Below are positions 1-10,087 of a stretch of 64,000 bases of DNA, piece after piece. Location of the stretch: NCBI GenBank assembly GCA_001986395.2, contig MQVO02000010.1, forward strand, positions 186,001 through 250,000, given 5' to 3'. Position 1 is the stretch's first letter; the number at the start of each line of letters is the position of its first letter. The notes under the pieces were generated by a model, which worked only from the letters and a program-made list of their open reading frames with translations, ran no database searches and was not told where the DNA came from. Source of the DNA: Irpex lacteus (Eukaryota; Basidiomycota; Agaricomycetes; Polyporales; Irpicaceae). Both the position numbers and the translations under genes were made by a program.

Positions 1-661
1 ATGCAGATTACTCGTTTGCGCTTCTCTTGGACTTCTAGTCCCGTCGCGAAGGAAGACCCCTAAGTGGAGCCATAAGAAGTAAGCTATACTTAAGAGTATA
101 GCAGAACGGGACTAACGAGTATTTTATGTGCAGCTTCCTATACAACCATTAGCACCTTTCAGGGCAGAACTTACCACGGTGAGGAGCTTACCTTGATTTT
201 CTCCACCTTTGCTTCTGACATGCCCTGAAGGATTTCTACTTGAGTATATGCGCATTCTGCTTCTCAAGTTCATATCTATACCTTGATCTTCAAGAGCTGC
301 CGCCGAGTGGTCATGCTCACACCGGAGATAGTATTAATCGCGGATGCCTACAATTTACTCAGCACGGGCCCTTCCAGAGAGCAGAATCAGCTCACCTTGA
401 GCTTCAAAATGTCTTGAACGTTGATTCCCTACAGACCAGCACATGAGACACGTGAAAACGCGTGCAATTCGTCAGGCACTTGCATGTTGTTGCAATTCAT
501 CGACGCTGTCGAAGTACGGTCCCTGCGGCGGATAAAGTCTCGTGAGCATACAATCCAATTAGCCGGTGGTTGTATGCTATACGTGCCTCGTCAGGATCAT
601 CTCCTGGTGGAGTAGAAGGCCTGGAAGCAGGTGCTGCTGTCGATGCCGTCTGACGAACCAT
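1..661 (-). CDS. DMC1: DMC1 meiotic recombinase, 5' part, cut by the window edge
   Basis: Meiosis-specific RecA/Rad51-family recombinase that forms filaments on single-stranded DNA and drives interhomolog strand exchange in the nucleus. The seven exons are 587-661, 484-522, 396-428, 282-347, 192-224, 117-137 and 1-59, all in frame. Together they give the typical N-terminal domain: an acidic start, then GPYFDSVDELQQH, GINVQDILKLK, ASAINTISGVSMTTRRQLLK, GMSEAKVEKIK, EAAHKIL and a GSSFATGLEVQEKRKRV segment. This matches the helix-hairpin-helix N-domain of Dmc1/Lim15, as opposed to Rad51. The ATPase core (Walker A and B) lies beyond the left edge. The ATG at 661 is chosen because it opens a 25-codon exon in frame with exon 2. 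Introns 1 and 2 need GC donors (GCACGT and GCAAGT). The family call is firm; the first exon is less certain. Confidence 0.88.
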
Positions 662-1474
662 GATAAGTCCCGAGTGATTTGCGAAGAGGTGGAAGTAGGA
701 GAGCAAGGAGAAAACGCGGTCAGACGCGCCAAACACGAAATGTCTGTAAGACCCCAGGCACCACGCGGCCCCGCGGGGTCCTCCGATCTAACTGATTGGC
801 AAAGAGCCTCAACTTTCAAGTAAACCACCATCTACGACAAAAAATAGGCGGTTTGGAGCTTCCAGCACAATTAGTGTCTTTGAAGGTTCACGCACATCAT
901 GCACTGTATATTGCAATCTGCCAACCTCGGGACATCGGACGGCACCTGCTGGCAGTTTTACTTCAACTTCTCCTCAAACTGCCGCATGTAAGAGCGTTCA
1001 CCACACCGGAGATGATACGCTCTAACGCAGACTAAGCAGCCCAGATGCCTCGTATTATATGGCCACCACGAGGAATACGATGCGTCATGTCTCGCTGATG
1101 CTGTAATGTGACATGGCCAGCCGCTAAGAAGCACGCGAGCTTGTGAACGACTACCCAAACTAGGCAGTTCCCACCGACAAACTTCGGGCCACGAGTACTG
1201 GCTGCTCAGCCCATCTCTGTCCGAGAGGGCAATTATCGGTCTCCGCTACACTTCGTCAAGATGTTCTCCTTTCCCCGCATCTACACCGTGATTGTGTACG
1301 CAAGTCTTGTTCTCTGCCATCGTCTGCAGAACAACTTTTTGGATTCTCCTCCTCGCGGCTATGCTGTTTATCCCGATGAGGCCCAAGTATATATTGCACC
1401 TCCAGGTCAGTATCGATTTCTGTACTACAGTACCCTACTTCAGCTGAGGATCGTACCTGCATCTCCTACTCAAC
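662..1474. other. Intergenic, divergent DMC1 / M35 peptidase promoter region
   Basis: About 810 bp between the DMC1 start and the first M35 start. The open frames here are short, overlap each other and lack recognisable protein sequence. I see no repeat or RNA gene. It must hold the promoters of both flanking genes, but no single element stands out. Confidence 0.5.
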
Positions 1475-2755
1475 ATGGTTGGCCGCTCATCGTTGTTTAT
1501 TTTGCTCGCCTCGGCCTTATCGGTCTCAGCAACGCCCCAGCTTTCAGTAAAGCTCTCCGGCGCATGGAAAGTCAACGATGCCTCCGACTTGAAGGTCACC
1601 GCTACTGTCACCAATACTGGCGACGAGACCTTGAAGCTCCTAAACGATCCCCGTGGCCCGCTGTCTAACAAGCTGCCCACTGAGACGTTCCAAATCACCC
1701 ACCAAGACAGCGGAGTCAAGCCATCCTTTACTGGAGCAGTTGTAAGTTTATTCTTACAGTCAATTCACGAACTTTTCTCATTATGCCACTAGGTCAAGTA
1801 CGTGCCATCGACTGCTATCAGAATTGGTGGCGCCGATGCTTTCACCGTCCTCGCTCCTGGCCAGTCTGTGAGCGTCGAACACGACCGTGAGTATCTTCAT
1901 GCATGACAACTTGAGCATGAGACAGTATACTGATTTGGGTAATCAGTCAGCGAAGCCTACGACTTTGCCTCCTCCGGCCAGGGCCTTTACACCCTGACAG
2001 GCGGCAACCAGTTCTTCTTCGTCGACCCAGACACCAACGAGCCAACCCTCCTCACCGCCTCCACTGTTCAACCCCACACCCTCTCCGTCACAAGCGAAGC
2101 TACCACCTCCCGCCCCTCCCCCGTCAAGCGTGAGGCCTACACCGCCTGTACCACCGACCAACAAACCGCCATCACCGCCGCAGCTGCCATGGCCCAATCC
2201 ATGGTTGCCGACTCCTTCAACTACGTCCAAGCCCACACCGCCCGCACCATCCGTTACCAAGTCTGGTTCGGAGCGTACTCTGACGCGAACCACGCGACTG
2301 TTCTCACGAACTTTGCGAACTTGAACAATGGGTCGTACGCCGCGTACTCGTACGATTGTTCGTGTGACATTCCGTCTGTGTATGGCTACGCCAGGCCGGA
2401 TCAGTATGGCAAAGTGACGCTTTGCAATGCTTTCTGGGAGGCTCCTTTGAACGGTACGGACTCGCAAGGTGGAACTCTCGTCCACGTCGTAAGTGTCATT
2501 GTTTCATATTTCAAGGAGTTTCTTCTGATACCGTGTCTTTAACAGGGAAGCTACTTCTATGAGAATGGTGGCACCCTCGACTACACCTACGGCCAAGAAG
2601 ATGCTATCGAACTCGCCCAGTCCACCCCAGATGATGCTGTCCAGAACGCCGACAACTACGAGGTATGTGCTCCCTCTCCCTGAAACTCATGAACAACACA
2701 CTAATTCCAATACTACTTCCAGTACTTTGCAGAGAATAACCCAGTCCTCTCGTAA
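1475..2755 (+). CDS. Secreted M35 (aspzincin) peptidase homologue with degenerate HEXXH motif
   Basis: Related to the peptidyl-Lys metalloendopeptidases (GfMEP type) of mushrooms, which are secreted zinc proteases. Exons are 1475-1741, 1793-1886, 1947-2488, 2546-2662 and 2723-2755. The order is signal peptide (MVGRSSLFILLASALSVSA), pro-domain, a Kex2-like KR site followed by EAYTACTTDQ, and the catalytic domain with its conserved Cys (CSCD, LCNAFW). Where active relatives have HESSH followed by GTDD, this protein reads HVGSY followed by GTLD. The first zinc His and the Asp ligand remain, while the catalytic Glu and the second His are gone. The intron at 2489-2545 (GTAAGT...CAG) splits the motif, and no alternative splice restores it. 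The gene is convergent with an intact paralogue at 3003-4238. It is probably proteolytically inactive and may instead bind substrate or inhibitor. Confidence 0.85.
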
Positions 2756-3002
2756 TTCCGAGACTGACTTGCTTGTGGCCGTCGAAGTACTCAGGGCCAT
2801 CTAGAGTTTCAAAAGTTGTTACATATGTATGATATGTACCAGTAGCGTAGAATACAAGATACATCGTTCCATTTACAAGGTTGCAAACCCAAGTGAGTAT
2901 GTACAACAATTCCATTCCATTCCATTGTCATTCCAAATCATCAACCCAATTTTTCATGTCAAGTCATCCAACATCCATCAAGCAGCCAGCACAATCCCTG
3001 GC

Positions 3003-4238
3003 TTACGAGAGAGCGGGGTTGTTCTCAGCGTAGTACTCGTGGCTATCCGCGTTGTCGATTGCCTCGGTAGGGCTGCTCTTCGCGAGGGACTTGCATGCAC
3101 TCTGGCCGTAAACATGGTCATCCGTGCCGGCGTTCTTCGTGAAGTGAGAGGACTCGTGAATGAGAGTTCCACCCCTGGAGTCGGTACCGGTGTTGGGAGC
3201 ATCCCAGAAGGCACCGCAGAGGGTGACGTAGCCGAAGCTGCAAGTGTATTCGTCAGTCAAACTAGGACGTTGGGATCAAGGCAGGGATGGACTCACTCAG
3301 AGGGGTCAACGTAGGCGTAGGTGTCAGAATCAGTGCAAGTGCAGTCAAAGTGGTAGCTCGAGTAGGTGTTGCCGTTCAGGTTGCTGAAGTGAGTGAGGAT
3401 AGTGCTGTGGCGGGAGGCCGTGTAGGTGCCGAACCATGTCGTGTAGCGAGTGGTCGAAGAGGTGTGGCTGTTGGTGTACGAGTACGCAGAGGCAGCGTAG
3501 GACTGGGCTGCGGAGGCAGCACTGACCAGTGCGGACTGCTGAGAGGAAGAGCAGCCGGTGTAGGTGGCACGCTTGGACAAGTTAGACTTGGGCTTGGCAA
3601 CGGCGAGGGTGCCAGAGACAGCGGAGTTGTGGGCCTCAGGGTGGTCAGCGTAGAGCTCGACGGGGAGGCTGGTCTCGGGGTCGACAAAGTAGAAGCGGTT
3701 CACAGCAGCGAAGGAGTAGCTGCCTGCACCGGAGGTGGTGAAGTTGTAGGTGGTGCTGACTAAAGGGTGTTATGTGATGTCAGTGACACGTGAAAATTGA
3801 GTGTGATAAAGTATACTGACGGTCATGCTCGACGGAGACTTCCTCACCAGGAGCAAGAACAGTGAAGCTCTTGCCGCGGGTGGCAGCGGTGTGGGGAACG
3901 TACTTGACCTATGACACAATGCGTTAGGCTTAGATCTTCGACAAGTGAGCAACTGGGCAACTAACCTTCACACCAGTGAAAGCGGGCGAAGCACCAGTCT
4001 CATCATGAGTGATGCGGAAGGCCTCGGTGGGGAGCTTGTTCAGGACACCACGCGGGTCGTTGAGAAGCTTCAAGGTCTCATCACCAGTGTTCTTGACAGT
4101 CGCGGTGATCTTCAAGTTGTTCACACCGTCAACCTTGTCAGCTCCAGAGAGCGTCAGGGAGAGGCCTGGCACGGCTGAGACAGCCACGGCAGAGGCGACG
4201 AGGGCGACGAGAGTGGAGCGGAGAGCAGAGGAGAACAT
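3003..4238 (-). CDS. Secreted M35 peptidyl-Lys metalloendopeptidase, GfMEP-like
   Basis: Extracellular zinc endopeptidase of the deuterolysin/aspzincin family; characterised mushroom members cleave before lysine. It starts MFSSALRSTLVALVASAVAVS, a clear signal peptide. A pro-domain follows (KNTGDETLKLLNDPRG, nearly identical in the neighbouring paralogue), then a processing site SKR just before ATYTGCSSSQQ, close to the mature start of GfMEP. The catalytic motif HESSH lies at 3144-3158, followed by AGTDD, so all three zinc ligands and the Glu are present. The last residues are YYAENNPALS. At least four introns interrupt it, at the same places as in the convergent copy. The stop lies 248 bp from the stop of that copy, so the pair is tail to tail. 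Activity is expected from the motif; the lysine preference is inferred from the family. Confidence 0.9.
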
Positions 4239-5700
4239 GGTGAATGAGTAGTAGGCCTGAGCTGACTGAGGACCCTCCCAGTGGTCGTTCCCAGGAGGCC
4301 TTTATACCTGTTCGCTATCGTGCATATCAAGCCCAAGACCGTACCCGGCCAAATTCGCAATGAGCGACACATGGCCAGAAACAGCATTGAGCGGTAGAAC
4401 CATGGGCTACGACAGCAGTCTACCAGCAATGAAAGGACTGCCAAGACTGTGGAGTGCGTGCTTCCAGTATGCGTCCGCGAGGTGTGCGATGACATGTCCG
4501 CATGAGCATGCTTCGTCGGTGTTGCGATACAGCGGAAGCGATGAGTTCGTCCATCAGAACCGAGATAAAAGCTATGAACAATGGACCAGAGCGGTATGGA
4601 CAACGTTTATAGCGGTTTATCAAATGGGCTATGCTCGTGCCAATAGAATGATGGAGAGGAAGCTTACTGAACGCCGTAATTCGCATGTGGCCAGTGGCGA
4701 CAGTAACCAGGTTATAACCTCATCTAGGTTGAATAATGCCTCAAGTCTGGCAGTTAGCATATGTTGGATGCGAATTGAATGCGTACATCGGTGTATATTG
4801 GGATTGTATGGAGCGAGGATGAATAGACCAGATGTCTTCTGTTCGTGGAATAGAAGAGAAGAACACCAGCTAGAAGTTCTAGTACGGCGTAAGCGGAGAA
4901 TTGTGGACCCCTACACTATCGCAAACACATGGTTGTCATGCGACGTCTATCTGACATGCTGCGATAAGTTGAGGTTCTGGGTGGAGAGAATACATGTGTA
5001 CTCACCAGATGATTAGATCAATGGTCCGTGTCACGTCAGTGTGAGCAAAACAAAGCAGTGTCTGGCGCTGCAATATCGCCCTCTATGTACTCGTTGGACA
5101 GGGAAACGTGCGGCGTCGCCTGGTGTGGCTGAGTATCACCGCGACAGACAGTTCATGCCATATTATCCAGTAAGATGAGCACGATCTTTAGCAATATACT
5201 GTCGACGCCCTGCTAGTGGCGGTAGTGAGCGAACAAGTCTATGTTACAGGCGAGTCGCATGTGGGGTAAAAGCCGCTGGGCCCATGTGCACAGTAACGTT
5301 GCGAAGGCTAAGTAGCTTATTATCAGCACGTCATGAGGACAGGAAGTTGATATGATGAAGGCGGGTAAATGGTGCATATCGTTGCATGCAAGCCATCATA
5401 CTCGTGTTTAAGTGACTCACCATGGCCAGCTTTCATTGTTTCCAGAGCTCAAGATCTGCAAGTTTACTAAAGAAGGGCTGCGTAGTTTCCTAGCACAGTG
5501 GACAGAGAAGTTTGTGTTCTGGAGGATCGGCTACATGAGAGATAGAGAAAGAGCAAGCTGTGGCCAGCAAAGGAGCGCTCGGGAGTGGTCTGGGGTCCTG
5601 CACGCGATTCATGGGCTTGGCACTTCGGAAGCGCTCCTTGGCGGTGATCTGAGTTCGGTTCGATTAAGTAAGTGTGATTGAGTACAGAGTTGGTCCGCAT
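4239..5700. other. Intergenic region left of the MULE-like element
   Basis: About 1.46 kb without a gene I can support. A 218-codon open frame (+, 4360-5016) overlaps the promoter of the minus-strand M35 gene. It has no recognisable domain, signal or splice structure, so I do not call it. No tRNA or simple repeat was seen. Confidence 0.4.
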
Positions 5701-5710
5701 GAGCAGATCG

Positions 5711-5785
5711 AGAACGAACGGGAATCTCGGATTCTGTGCCTCCGGGCCATTCTGGTTCAACTCGGTTCGTGTGACAGCCTGTGAC
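5711..5785 (+). repeat. Left terminal inverted repeat of the MULE-like element
   Basis: Begins AGAACGAACGGGAATCTCGG and runs inwards through CCATTCTGG and ACTCGGTTCGTG. It pairs with the reverse complement of 7351-7434. Confidence 0.65.
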
Positions 5786-7350
5786 CGTTGTTGCATCAGT
5801 GATCGACGATCGAGCGCTAGCTTCAAGCTGAGTGCCTGCTCAAGTTGACGATGTCGGGTGCATGTTTTGAACATGTGTATGTCGAAAGGGAAGCGTGCTC
5901 GTTCAGCCAACCTTGAAATATGTGTAGTTGTCATTGAGTTCAAAATTATACTGATGTGGTCATAATCTCCGGCTATCGAAATGCATGCATGGAGATGTGT
6001 GGGATGAGGCTCTATAGAGGTCGATCGAGTGCTGTACATTCAGTAACATCGTCTTGAGCAAACTTCATTGAACGTCATGTGTATACACTGTATATCGGGG
6101 TATACAATAATTCGAGCAAATTTTTTCGTGGTCCAAGTATCCACAATCAGGTCCTCATAGCTGTGTAACTCAAGACAGCCGTTAGCGCGTTCTCGTTGTA
6201 CTACTTACACGATTGACTTAACTATTCCACACGATGCCCCGGAGTAAGAAATCAGTAGTAGTATTACCGAGCTTCGACCCGTGTGCAGTGCCTCACTGCC
6301 AGTGAGTCCAGTATTAAGTATCATGCTTGAGCACTTACTTATAACATGTTGTGTGGCACGTCATTTGACATTCGTACAGGCTGCGGTACAGCTGGTGTAT
6401 AACCGTTAAGACGACGGGATGCGAGCTCGACTGTATGCCATGTCAATCTCGCCTGCTTCTCCCGCCGGAATCTCGACTACCGGAGCCTCGCGCTCCTTCC
6501 CACTACTACGTGTTCGCCGGCTCGACGCCATTGCACCTCTCATCCTTCGTGATAGTAGCCGCCCAGCCGATCATGAATAGCATTTGCTCAATGCAATTTC
6601 ACGATGTCCATTGTGTCTGGTAAAGACAGGCCTCCCGTCTTCACCGAATCGAGAGCTGTCGCGCCAGTTTTGCCGTCTGAATGCCACATAGACGTTGACT
6701 ATGGTCATGTTACTAGGCACAGCATCATATTTGAGTAAATCTGGTTCATGGTTTGAGTACTCACCGTCAATACTTACACTGAGCCTCAGCATGGACCACT
6801 GCAGAAAAGTTGGTAGTGGTGATCATAATCATTCTCTAGCAAATATAATCTCGGTGTCCGAGTTGGCGTCAATCCTGAGATAAGAGCTACTTAACGAAGG
6901 GTGTCGAAGCTATTGTCGACGATGGACATGACGGTGACTCGAAGGCTCGCGCGCGGTCACAGTAGTCTCGATGGAGCAGTGAGATCGAGGTCGGTGCTCA
7001 GCGCTCACGATGCAGGAGTCCCCATACCGTTAGGCCTGTATCCACCATGCTGTCCAGTTCTTATACTACCTCCTGCGTACTGAGGACTGAAGTACTGAGT
7101 GCTCAAAGATTTGCACAAGATACTGCTAACATACCTTATTCAACGACCTGTGAGATACTTATTTCAAAGGTGCATGGCAATCTGACTTAAGTATTCAAGC
7201 CACTCAATACATAGCATAGTCCGAAAGATGAATTCGGGGGCCTGACATCTGAGACGTTGGTGGCGGTCGAGTCGAGCGACCGTCAATGTCACGGTCAACG
7301 ACTTGGAGTTCAAGTTCTTCAGCATGAGCTGAACCGCGCGTCTAGTACCC

Positions 7351-7434
7351 CGTGACAGCCGTGACATGAACCGAGTTGGACCGAGTTGCCCAGAATGGAC
7401 CGGACGCCCGGAATCCGAGATTCCCGTACTTTCT
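7351..7434 (-). repeat. Right terminal inverted repeat of the MULE-like element
   Basis: In reverse complement it begins AGAAAGTACGGGAATCTCGG. It differs from the left arm by scattered substitutions and by a tandem 10-bp duplication (TCCAACTCGG). Confidence 0.65.
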
Positions 7435-7724
7435 GAGCAGATCAATCGAACTGGATGATGCTCTCTTCCTTCCTCCTGCTCGACTTCGGCAGCGACTGTC
7501 TCTCAACGTTTTTCGTACTTACTTACTTTCAGCCTTGTATTCAGGTAGCCTCTACCACATATATTTCTAGAATTTACTGCGCATAAGCGGCCTACGGGAC
7601 ATGTTATCTATTGAGCTGTGCGATGATCTCATAGTGGCAACTGCGCTGCAACTCTGCCCACTCAAAAGGTACGCCTCATAGTCTCTGGCTTTACCCGCAG
7701 CTCGCTCTCTCCTCAACTTCCGCC

Positions 7725-9619
7725 ATGTCTACTAATATACCTACAGCGACAACAGCAATACCAGACGCATCGAAGACCGATGGGCAGGCTACTCCCGGCG
7801 GCGATGGACAAGGATACTTATCTCGCCTTCAACGCACGGCTACTACCGTGACCTCGCAGGGCTTAAGTTATTTCAATAAAGCTCGTGGAGGGACAGATGG
7901 GAACGCTACTCCCAAGTCTCCGAACGTCGATGGTAGCGGTACGAATCCTGCAACGCCGAAGGAAGGCGATGGAGCAGGTAAACCAACCGCTTTTGAGCGG
8001 TTCATGAGCTTAGGGAAGGCGAGGAAGGACTGGGAGGTTGAGTGGCCTCCGTCTCATTGGAATGGTGAAGAAGACGGGAAGAAGGATGTTGTAGAGACTA
8101 TTCATCCCGGTAAGCGCATTCATTGACATTTCTCTACCTGCATCTAACTTATATTCGTGTAGTGGAGCCTAATGTTGCACCTTCGCATCCGGAGGAGATT
8201 CAGGAGCCACAAGTGCTACCTTCTAAGAATGAGAAGACACCAGATCCAGCTTCTCTAGCTGAGCGTATCCAACGGCTTCTTAACAGCTCGCCTCCCCAGT
8301 TCCCTCCACCCGAGCCCTCGTCGCAGCCTCCTGAGACTTCAACAGAAATACCGGTCCCAGAAGCCAAGGCTATTGATCAGACTACCGGTGAACCCTCTCC
8401 ACGCCCACCTCTTGAACCTCCTCCCCGTCATCCGGCTCTCACCTCCGATCCGAAACTTGTATCGCTCCTATCGTCTCCCGCCGTCATGAACGGAGACTCC
8501 AAGGCCAAGGATAAAGATGGGGGTGCAGGTCAGAGCGTGTGGGACGCCCTTGAACGATTGAAAGCGCAAATTCCGTGGGCTAACAAGACTCAACCTACGA
8601 GCAGTACCGATGCCCAGGAACTCGCGGATAAAGGGAAGGGAAAGGATACTTCCACCTCCGCTGCCTCTGAGTCCCAGACAAAGGAGGGAGCACACGAGGA
8701 AGATGTACTGGACGACGATGAATCCGGCGTGATGGTATATGGACCGCTCTTCCCTTCCACGGACCCCATCGCAGCCGCCTCAGACGTCGAACTCGCCAAG
8801 TCAGAGCTTGTTCCCGTCTCTGAGCATTCTCATCATGGCCACGACCACGCTACCAACTCTGATAAACTTTCTCAATCGGAGTCGACTACAACTCCAAAGT
8901 CGTCGGCTTTCGGATCGCACCAAGACAAGATCGATCTTTTGAAGACGAAAGTCGAGGGGATGTGGCCGTTCGCTAAGAATTCCAGCGCACAATCGGCTGA
9001 GGATGAGGAAGTAGGAGAACCGGTAGTGTCTACTACCCGCGTACACTTCCAGCCTGTCACCGAGAATGCGAAGAAGAGGCGCGTTTGGGTTCCTAGCGAG
9101 GATAAGATCTCGGTGCAAGTTATGTGGTGGGGATACCGGATGTTCGTCTTCTCACTATCTTGTTTTCACACGTAACTTGTGCTCATTGGCCTCCAATCTA
9201 CATTCCATAGTTATCTGCCTCCACCAGTCCTTGCCGCTCTCGACACCTCAACCCTCACCGCTGCCAAACGTGCAGCCTTGCTCACCACAGCTCTCAAATA
9301 CGCCCTAGACCGCGTCCCTATGGCTATCGTACCGTTACCCGCGCAGCCAGCGATGCGGTTGTGCAAGGCGTTCGTCCCGTATCTCGGATATGTCGGCGGG
9401 TTTGTTGCGTGGAGCTGGGGAGCGGTAAAGGGATTTGATAAGGGGCACGGCGTGACATTAAGTGCGACTTGGTTGCTGAGTGTGGCGGTCGTGCCGGGTA
9501 CTTGGGAGCCGCCGAAGGGGGTGAAAGCAGATGAGGAGACGAAGAAGGTGGGCGACTCAGAGAAGAAAGGCGAGAAAGAGGAGAAGGGGGTTAATGTAAA
9601 GGCGGAGGATAAGGCTTAG
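7725..9619 (+). CDS. Fungal protein of unknown function with disordered N-terminus and hydrophobic C-terminus
   Basis: Exons 7725-8109, 8163-9141 and 9211-9619 join in frame to about 590 residues. I do not recognise a named family. Residues 1-125 are Ser/Thr/Gly rich and end in a Trp-rich patch (KDWEVEWPPSHWNG). The middle, about 300 residues, is Pro/Ser/Glu rich and looks disordered, with a stretch rich in His (EHSHHGHDHA). The C-terminal 150 residues start YLPPPVLAALDTSTL and hold moderately hydrophobic segments (FVPYLGYVGGFVAWSWGAV and ATWLLSVAVVPG). A very charged Lys/Glu tail follows. This could be a peripheral membrane or lipid-droplet type protein, but that is only suggested by composition. 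The second intron is phase 2 (CGGAT|GTTCGT to TAG). Confidence 0.75.
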
Positions 9620-10087
9620 GACTAAATATTGTACTATCTATAGGTGTATTTGGATGTATACGCAGTGTTCAAGAACATGTTATTGTATCGTAGTCAAAGA
9701 ATGGAAGAGTGTAGTATTCGAAGCGAAGGCAATTTAGGTGTACGCCATGACGTAACGCCTGTAAAGTTATTTTCCACTGACATGGGCGCCAATGCACAAT
9801 GAAATGCGCTCAGGCTGTAACTTGGAATGAGCACTCGTGTCAATTCGGGTCTCCCCACAACAGAGGCAGTCTCGCCAGAAGACGTACAATAGTCTCACAA
9901 CATCTAAAGTCCCGCTCAAATTCAGCTTGTTTCTAAGCACTGCCACCGTTCATTTAGTGGACTAACTTCAATGGCTCGAAATTGGTACGACTATATGTAT
10001 ATCCTGTTCATTACTTTCGAGCTAACTTCGACGTTCGTAAGTAATCAATATCCCTCGACCGGGTGGCCATCTCTGGCCTGATTCTTC
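9620..10087. other. Intergenic
   Basis: About 470 bp between the unknown gene and the first MYND gene. No gene, repeat or RNA was recognised. Confidence 0.5.

Larger units (their letters stand above)
5711..7434. mobile_element. Candidate non-autonomous Mutator-like element with TIRs and a 9-10 bp target duplication
   Basis: Two inverted arms, 5711-5785 and 7351-7434 (read in reverse complement), both begin AGAA and share ACGGGAATCTCGGATTC and CATTCTGG. They are roughly 85% identical over the outer 55 bases, and the right arm carries an extra 10-bp internal duplication. Directly outside both arms is GAGCAGATC (5701-5709 and 7435-7443), with the tenth base differing. Long imperfect terminal inverted repeats plus a 9-11 bp target duplication is the signature of Mutator-like elements. 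The 1.7-kb interior has no transposase-like frame, so the copy would depend on an enzyme encoded elsewhere. The assignment to the superfamily is inference from structure only. Confidence 0.6.

Noticed and set aside
1261..1668. 135-codon frame upstream of and overlapping the first M35 gene
   Set aside because: Its 3' part is an out-of-frame reading of the M35 signal peptide exon.
4360..5016. 218-codon open frame on the plus strand
   Set aside because: No domain, signal or family resemblance; overlaps the upstream region of the M35 gene and has no intron structure like its neighbours. Probably chance.
5467..6039. 190-codon open frame on the minus strand
   Set aside because: Lies mostly inside the MULE-like element and crosses its left terminal repeat; the translation shows no transposase or other motif.
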